A model generated the notes under the pieces. It was not told where the DNA came from, made no database searches, and saw only the letters and a list, made by a program, of their open reading frames with translations. A stretch of 64,000 bases of DNA from positions 62,001 through 126,000 of IMG/VR virus record IMGVR_UViG_3300024243_000005. One strand, given 5' to 3'. A program made the position numbers and the translations under genes. The first letter of the stretch is position 1. Every line of letters starts with the position of its first letter. Shown one piece after another: positions 60,203 through 64,000 of the stretch. This DNA is from a virus.

Positions 60203-60682
60203 TTAAATCAACAGCAGCTCTTCGTGGGGGAAGTACCCCACCTCCTCGGCGCCCATGATCAGGGACAGCTCCTCACCGTCCGTGACGAACTCAAAGTTCA
60301 TGTCGCTGTCACGACGCACCAAGGACCCCACTGCGCTGTAGAGCGCCTCGTTGCACGCACGCCTCAGCTCTGCGACGGGCGGATTGTAGTCCGACGCCTC
60401 CATGCCGTAGAACGTCGAGTAGCGCATGTCGTTGGGGTCAAACGGGACCGTCTTCGCAGCAGCGACGCTCGCCGACATGTACCCAGTGTCGTTACGCACC
60501 AATCGACAGACCACCGTGGGGCCATCCAAGGCGAACACGGGGGTGTAGAACTCGTCGATGAAGTGGTACAACCGCGCCCAATTCTGCCACGCCTTGACCT
60601 GCGCCTGCACAGCGTCCAGGGTGGTGTCTGCCAGCTTGCGCCACACCGACACTGGAACCGAGATAACCTTCTGTTTTGTCAT
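60203..60682 (-). CDS. hypothetical protein
   Basis: 159 residues, ribosome site GAGGAGAGC. Helical N-terminal half, mixed C-terminal half. No family recognised. Confidence 0.6.
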   Translation of the reverse strand: MTKQKVISVPVSVWRKLADTTLDAVQAQVKAWQNWARLYHFIDEFYTPVFALDGPTVVCRLVRNDTGYMSASVAAAKTVPFDPNDMRYSTFYGMEASDYNPPVAELRRACNEALYSAVGSLVRRDSDMNFEFVTDGEELSLIMGAEEVGYFPHEELLLI

Positions 60683-60709
60683 GTCGCTCTCCTCGTTTGT
60701 CTCAGCATA

Positions 60710-60964
60710 TCATTTACCAGAAGGTGTTGTACCCAAAGATGGGTACAGGACGCCCACTGTGGTGATGGGTGCTTTCAACAGCTCCTCGGACTCCATCATC
60801 CCGGGGACACTCGTGCAGTACACGGGGTCATGCTTTGCGCTACGCCCTGCGCAGTAGCTGCACATGTAATCACCCACCAAGGTACACCGTGTATTCCTGG
60901 GCAGGGTTCTGAATTGTCCTACATGGTTGAGTACCGGAATCCGTCCGTTGTCAGTCGTTGCCAT
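60710..60964 (-). CDS. small hypothetical protein
   Basis: 84 residues, overlapping the upstream gene by 14 nt. Contains a CSYC pair and a further cysteine; possible zinc site. Confidence 0.5.
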   Translation of the reverse strand: MATTDNGRIPVLNHVGQFRTLPRNTRCTLVGDYMCSYCAGRSAKHDPVYCTSVPGMMESEELLKAPITTVGVLYPSLGTTPSGK

Positions 60965-61133
60965 CTTCGTTCCCTGGAATCACCACTATCACAGTGGCGT
61001 CCTTGTCGCTCGGTGGTGGATAGATCACGGCAACGCCGCGCCCACCCTCTTCAGGTGCAGCTTCGTCCGGTACCGGGGGGTACGGGTACTGATCTTCAAT
61101 GTATACGTACGGCTGGTCCATGTTGTTACCCAT
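60951..61133 (-). CDS. small acidic protein
   Basis: 60 residues from the ATG immediately after the tRNA-Ala 3' end (MGNNMDQPYVY). Proline/tyrosine-rich and acidic. Placement next to the tRNA suggests processing of a common transcript. Confidence 0.5.
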   Translation of the reverse strand: MGNNMDQPYVYIEDQYPYPPVPDEAAPEEGGRGVAVIYPPPSDKDATVIVVIPGNEDGND

Positions 61134-61134
61134 G

Positions 61135-61207
61135 TGGAGGATAAGGGACTCGAACCCTCGACCCCGGGCTTGCAAAGCCCATGCTCTCCCAACTGAGCTA
61201 ACCCCCC
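61135..61207 (-). tRNA. tRNA-Ala (TGC)
   Basis: Acceptor GGGGGGT/ATCCTCC with two G-U pairs, D-arm GCTC/GAGC, anticodon stem TGGGC/GCCCG with loop TTTGCAA (anticodon TGC), T-arm GAGGG/CCCTT. CCA not encoded. Confidence 0.85.
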
Positions 61208-61278
61208 CGAAAAAACCCGTGCACGTTACACGGGGCGCATCTCTTGTACATGATTGACCAGAGGCGTCCCTCTCATGG

Positions 61279-61350
61279 CTGGGGCAGGAGGATTCGAACC
61301 TCCGAATGCGGGCACCAAAAACCCGTGACTTACCACTTGTCGACGCCCCA
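61279..61350 (-). tRNA. tRNA-Gln (TTG)
   Basis: Acceptor TGGGGCG/TGCCCCA, D-stem GAC/GTC, anticodon stem CGGGT/GCCCG with loop TTTTGGT (anticodon TTG), T-arm GGAGG/CCTCC. The 3' CCA appears encoded (61276-61278). Confidence 0.8.
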
Positions 61351-61525
61351 AAAAACGCAATGTATCACACTCCTTCCTGATTTTGGGCTCCTCACCGCCG
61401 GGCCTCCCTGCAGCTACCCTGTCGGCCTTCTCAGACGAGATCCGAAGGAACAAAAAATGAAAGACGTTGCGCCTCTCTGCTCACATGAGCTTAACGAAAG
61501 AATGTAACTACGAGCTACGTGATTT

Positions 61526-61534
61526 CTTATACCA
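61526..61534 (-). promoter_or_regulatory. leftward TGGTATAAG promoter of the tRNA unit
   Basis: Minus strand CTGGTATAAGAA. A palindrome copy fills the place of the promoter spacer (61536-61548), so a protein bound there would directly overlap this promoter. Confidence 0.55.
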
Positions 61535-61535
61535 G

Positions 61536-61548
61536 TTTACCGCGTAAA
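61536..61548. repeat. dispersed palindrome TTTAC-CGC-GTAAA
   Basis: Exact match overlapping the leftward tRNA promoter and the stop codon of the 61537 gene. Confidence 0.85.
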
Positions 61549-61806
61549 TTCGAGAACTGTTGAGGGTGTGGTGAACCCCGGGACGACGGCGCTTGTCACG
61601 CCCGTGATGTGCCGCCCCGGGAGAGGGTCGCACCCTCGATGTCCTGGCGTGGGAGGCCAGTATTGAGGGGTCACCTCTACTACGCCATCGTGACTCTCCC
61701 GGGGGACCCAGCTATTGGCCCATGCGGTTTTTCCGAGTTGAGTCGCCTGCAACGCAAGCACTATCCACCACGAAAATAGCAATGCGCTCACCAGAACAAG
61801 GATCAT
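61537..61806 (-). CDS. small membrane protein
   Basis: 89 residues with ribosome site GGGAGGTGAG. A hydrophobic N-terminal helix (about 2-20, MILVLVSALLFSWWIVLAL) acts as membrane anchor or signal. The stop codon lies inside the palindrome copy. Confidence 0.6.
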   Translation of the reverse strand: MILVLVSALLFSWWIVLALQATQLGKTAWANSWVPRESHDGVVEVTPQYWPPTPGHRGCDPLPGRHITGVTSAVVPGFTTPSTVLEFTR

Positions 61807-61931
61807 GGCTCACCTCCCTGGTGTGTTAAGGGTTGGACTACTCATTTGCAATTACCTGCATCATCTCCTCTGCGCGACAGCGAAACCTGGAAACTCTCGG
61901 CCCCGATTAGGTGCCTACCCAGGATGACCCG

Positions 61932-62330
61932 TTACTTAATCGTTGGAGCTGCGGCCTCGGTTACCTCTTCACCGGGGAAGCGCCAGCAAAAACCTCGTGC
62001 GGTACTGCTGGTCCAGTGCACGACCGAAGTGACTCCCTCCTTCACCGTCTGCCGTCCGTACTGATCCTCCGCACCCTGATTCTTGTCCACCACGACCAAA
62101 TTGATGCACGGCCAATGCTCTCCAGCCTCTTTGTAGTCGTTAAGGATGACGCCATCGTCGCCCGTATCGTACACGTAAGGATCCTCGCTCCCCTCGGGGG
62201 CGGGTTTCCTACGCGGACAGACCAGGCGTCCTTTGGGGTCACCGTGGATGCAAAGCAGCAATGCGTCACGCTCAACGCGGTCAGCATCGATGAACACCAG
62301 GTGCATTCCAACTACCAGTTCTCGTTTCAT
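61932..62330 (-). CDS. hypothetical protein
   Basis: 132 residues with ribosome site AAGGAGA. Beta-strand rich, aspartate/glutamate-rich middle. No family recognised. Confidence 0.6.
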   Translation of the reverse strand: MKRELVVGMHLVFIDADRVERDALLLCIHGDPKGRLVCPRRKPAPEGSEDPYVYDTGDDGVILNDYKEAGEHWPCINLVVVDKNQGAEDQYGRQTVKEGVTSVVHWTSSTARGFCWRFPGEEVTEAAAPTIK

Positions 62331-62394
62331 ATCACTGTCTCCTTGTTGCGGCTCCGTTGCCGCGCAGAGGAGATCTGCAATTTGTTATCATCTC

Positions 62395-62814
62395 TTACGG
62401 GTACCGCCGTGTCCAGAGTCCGCACGGATTATCGAAGTCGAGGCACCAGGTTGTGAACTCCGGTGTACGAAACGGGCGTTTCCACACACAACAATAGGAC
62501 CTCACCTTGTAGTGGCTCGCGGGACCGGTGAAGCACACACGGGGCTTGCGCTCTGGGGGCTGCGTTTTGTACCCATTGCTCACACACCAATCCCGCAACT
62601 GACGGTGATTCATCGCACAACCGCTGCCGAAGACGCCTGCCAACGCGAACGCCACAACGACCGCAAGCATCCAAAGACATCCAGAACCTGTTGTTGCCTT
62701 CGGGGCCTTCGCAGGGTTACCCCCACATCGATAGCACACGTTGCCTCCCAGCCTCCACGTAGACTGCTTGTTGCAGCTACGACACAGGCCCTGAATTTCA
62801 ACTTCCATGTACAC
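62395..62814 (-). CDS. zinc-ribbon membrane protein
   Basis: 139 residues (a shorter start at 62808 is equally possible). N-terminal zinc ribbon with CRSC and CYRC pairs, then a membrane helix (about 47-65), then a cysteine-rich outer domain. No family recognised. Confidence 0.6.
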   Translation of the reverse strand: MYMEVEIQGLCRSCNKQSTWRLGGNVCYRCGGNPAKAPKATTGSGCLWMLAVVVAFALAGVFGSGCAMNHRQLRDWCVSNGYKTQPPERKPRVCFTGPASHYKVRSYCCVWKRPFRTPEFTTWCLDFDNPCGLWTRRYP

Positions 62815-62840
62815 AACCTACGTTGGGCACGCCGACAGTG

Positions 62841-63143
62841 TCAACCGGCATTCTGCTCAAGGGCTTTTGCGCGGGCACGTGCGCGCGTCTCCAACTTCTG
62901 TAGGTAGTTCTTGAGCTTCCACTCAGCCATAGGCGCGTGGCATTTCACCTCGTGCCGCAGGTACGTAGCCTCCTCCATTGCACCTTTTCCCGCCCAATGC
63001 ACTAGCGCAGATTCTCGCATCTCCTGCAACAAGGCAATCTGCTTCACATAGTTCTCCTCCAGCGCACGCGTGCTCTTCAGCAGCGCTACTACCTTCTCCG
63101 CTGTCATCGGAGGTTTCGTATCAATATCATCGATTCCTGCCAT
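62841..63143 (-). CDS. small helical protein
   Basis: 100 residues, almost wholly helical with a coiled-coil-like stretch. First gene of the leftward stretch; the lipoprotein gene starts divergently 75 nt away. Confidence 0.6.
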   Translation of the reverse strand: MAGIDDIDTKPPMTAEKVVALLKSTRALEENYVKQIALLQEMRESALVHWAGKGAMEEATYLRHEVKCHAPMAEWKLKNYLQKLETRARARAKALEQNAG

Positions 63144-63217
63144 AACCCCTCTCAGGTTGATTAAATAAACTCAGTTGATGTAGAGTGCGAAGTACACAAC
63201 TCACACGGAGACGAAAC

Positions 63218-63778
63218 ATGACCCACATCGGAAAGATTCTGACCAAGGCACGCCCCACCATCCAACACTTCCGCGCACACATCCTCCTGGTGTGCCTCGC
63301 AGCCATGCTCGTCGCTTGCCCCGCTGGGATGTCCGTCTATGACCACATGCGCAACGTGCTCAGCTACCAGGATGTGGGCACCGCGTTCTCCGACGCCATC
63401 GTGAAGCGTTGGATGTCCAAGCAGACCGACGAGGCCAAGAAAGCCGAGGTCCAGGCCAAGTACGACAAGATCAAGCTGAGCACCCTCAAGGGCATCGCCG
63501 CCCTGGAGGCGACCATCGATACCGCTGAGAACGCCGGGACCGGAGGTGACCCCAAGAAGCTGCGCGAGGACGTCAAGAAGCTCGTGGCCAAGCTCCTGGA
63601 CTTCGGCCTGTCGCTGGAGAGCGCCATCACGCCCGTGGACCCACTGCCTGCGACCCCTGCGCCCGACACTGCCACACCTGCATCTGCGCCGAACAGCAAC
63701 TACCTGGACGTGGTGCGCGAACGTAACCGGATCCTGGCCAGGATCGACGCGGACTTCGAGCGCCGGTTCAACTTGTAG
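63218..63778 (+). CDS. lipoprotein
   Basis: 186 residues from the ATG at 63218 (ribosome site CGGAGA). Positively charged N-terminus, hydrophobic segment and lipobox LVAC with C34 as the lipidation site. Helical mature part, alanine/proline tail. Could be an outer spanin or an infection-exclusion protein. Confidence 0.65.
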   Translation: MTHIGKILTKARPTIQHFRAHILLVCLAAMLVACPAGMSVYDHMRNVLSYQDVGTAFSDAIVKRWMSKQTDEAKKAEVQAKYDKIKLSTLKGIAALEATIDTAENAGTGGDPKKLREDVKKLVAKLLDFGLSLESAITPVDPLPATPAPDTATPASAPNSNYLDVVRERNRILARIDADFERRFNL

Positions 63779-63807
63779 CGCCCGCACGCCCCGCCTATAA
63801 TGCTGGC
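63773..63807 (+). promoter_or_regulatory. rightward sigma-70-like promoter with leaderless start
   Basis: TTGTAG, 17 nt, TATAAT, with CC before the -10; then 6 nt to the ATG at 63808. Confidence 0.65.
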
Positions 63808-64000
63808 ATGTACACTGCTGGCCACCACCACGCCCTCACACAACTCGGTCTCGAAAAAAGCGCCGGGCTCGCCGACACCATCCAAGCAGGGAAGACCTTC
63901 CTTGCGGGATTCAAGGATAAGGCACGCGCCGCGTCAGATGCTTTGAGCACAGGCACAGCCACTACGCTCCCCGGCGTAAGGCGAGGTGCTGTACCCACCC
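63808..64000 (+). CDS. tagged protein, 3'-truncated by window edge
   Basis: At least 64 residues. N-terminus YTAGHHHALTQLGLEKSAG is a textbook copy of the tag; then a lysine/alanine region. The gene continues beyond the window. Confidence 0.65.
   Translation, partial: MYTAGHHHALTQLGLEKSAGLADTIQAGKTFLAGFKDKARAASDALSTGTATTLPGVRRGAVPT

Noticed and set aside
59504-60258. Long rightward ORFs opposite the zinc-ribbon and 60203 genes
   Set aside because: They are mirror frames of leftward genes and lack ribosome sites.
1-64000. CRISPR arrays, insertion sequences, integrase or attachment sites
   Set aside because: I saw no regular repeat-spacer array, transposase, integrase or terminal inverted repeats.

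Overview
The window looks like part of the genome of a large tailed dsDNA phage with a contractile tail. I infer this from a tail sheath, a tube, a gp5/VgrG-like spike, a prohead-type protease, a capsid protein preceded by a candidate decoration protein, neck-type proteins, phage tRNAs, and a phage-encoded multisubunit RNA polymerase. Base composition is G+C-rich. The host cannot be named. The rightward promoters look like bacterial sigma-70 promoters, and several genes appear to be leaderless (a TANNNT box 6-8 nt before the ATG), which would suit hosts where leaderless mRNAs are common.

Layout. (1) 1-1900: end of an unidentified gene, then a leftward unit (acidic zinc-finger protein, 13-residue hydrophobic micro-ORF, terminator). 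(2) 1944-11997: RNA polymerase. Beta and the first half of beta' are fused in one 1527-residue chain. The rest of beta' is a separate gene 3.7 kb downstream, and seven small genes lie between them. Several of these carry a short N-terminal sequence tag; one contains a LigD-type 3'-phosphoesterase domain. (3) 12102-24871: candidate internal, vertex and prohead proteins, an HELGH metalloprotease, the prohead protease, a scaffold-like protein and small helical proteins. (4) 24932-50139: decoration protein, major capsid protein, fibre-like protein, neck proteins, sheath, tube, spike, more virion proteins and a second cluster of tagged glycine-zipper proteins, one with an InPase (polyvalent-protein) domain. 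A leftward two-gene cassette interrupts this block at 41.7-42.9 kb. (5) 50204-54700: deoxynucleoside kinase, zinc-ribbon protein, spanin-like protein, a probable leftward structured ncRNA, a peptidyl-tRNA hydrolase-like gene and two tRNA genes with abnormal anticodon arms. (6) 54.7-63.1 kb: mostly leftward small genes (cupin, DNA methyltransferase, zinc-ribbon proteins, tRNA-Ala, tRNA-Gln). (7) 63.2 kb to the end: a lipoprotein and the start of another tagged protein.

Most unusual observations: a 13-bp palindrome TTTAC-NNN-GTAAA at 11 exact and 2 near-exact positions, spaced roughly every 2.5-8 kb regardless of gene boundaries or reading frame; the fused and split RNA polymerase; an N-terminal tag (G-x3-A-L-x2-L-G-hydrophobic) shared by about ten otherwise different proteins, perhaps a capsid-targeting signal for ejected proteins; two promoter families of opposite direction; and a tRNA with a 9-nt anticodon loop whose AAGG could read CCUU as a quadruplet, beside a gene that needs a +1 frameshift exactly where CCTT occurs.
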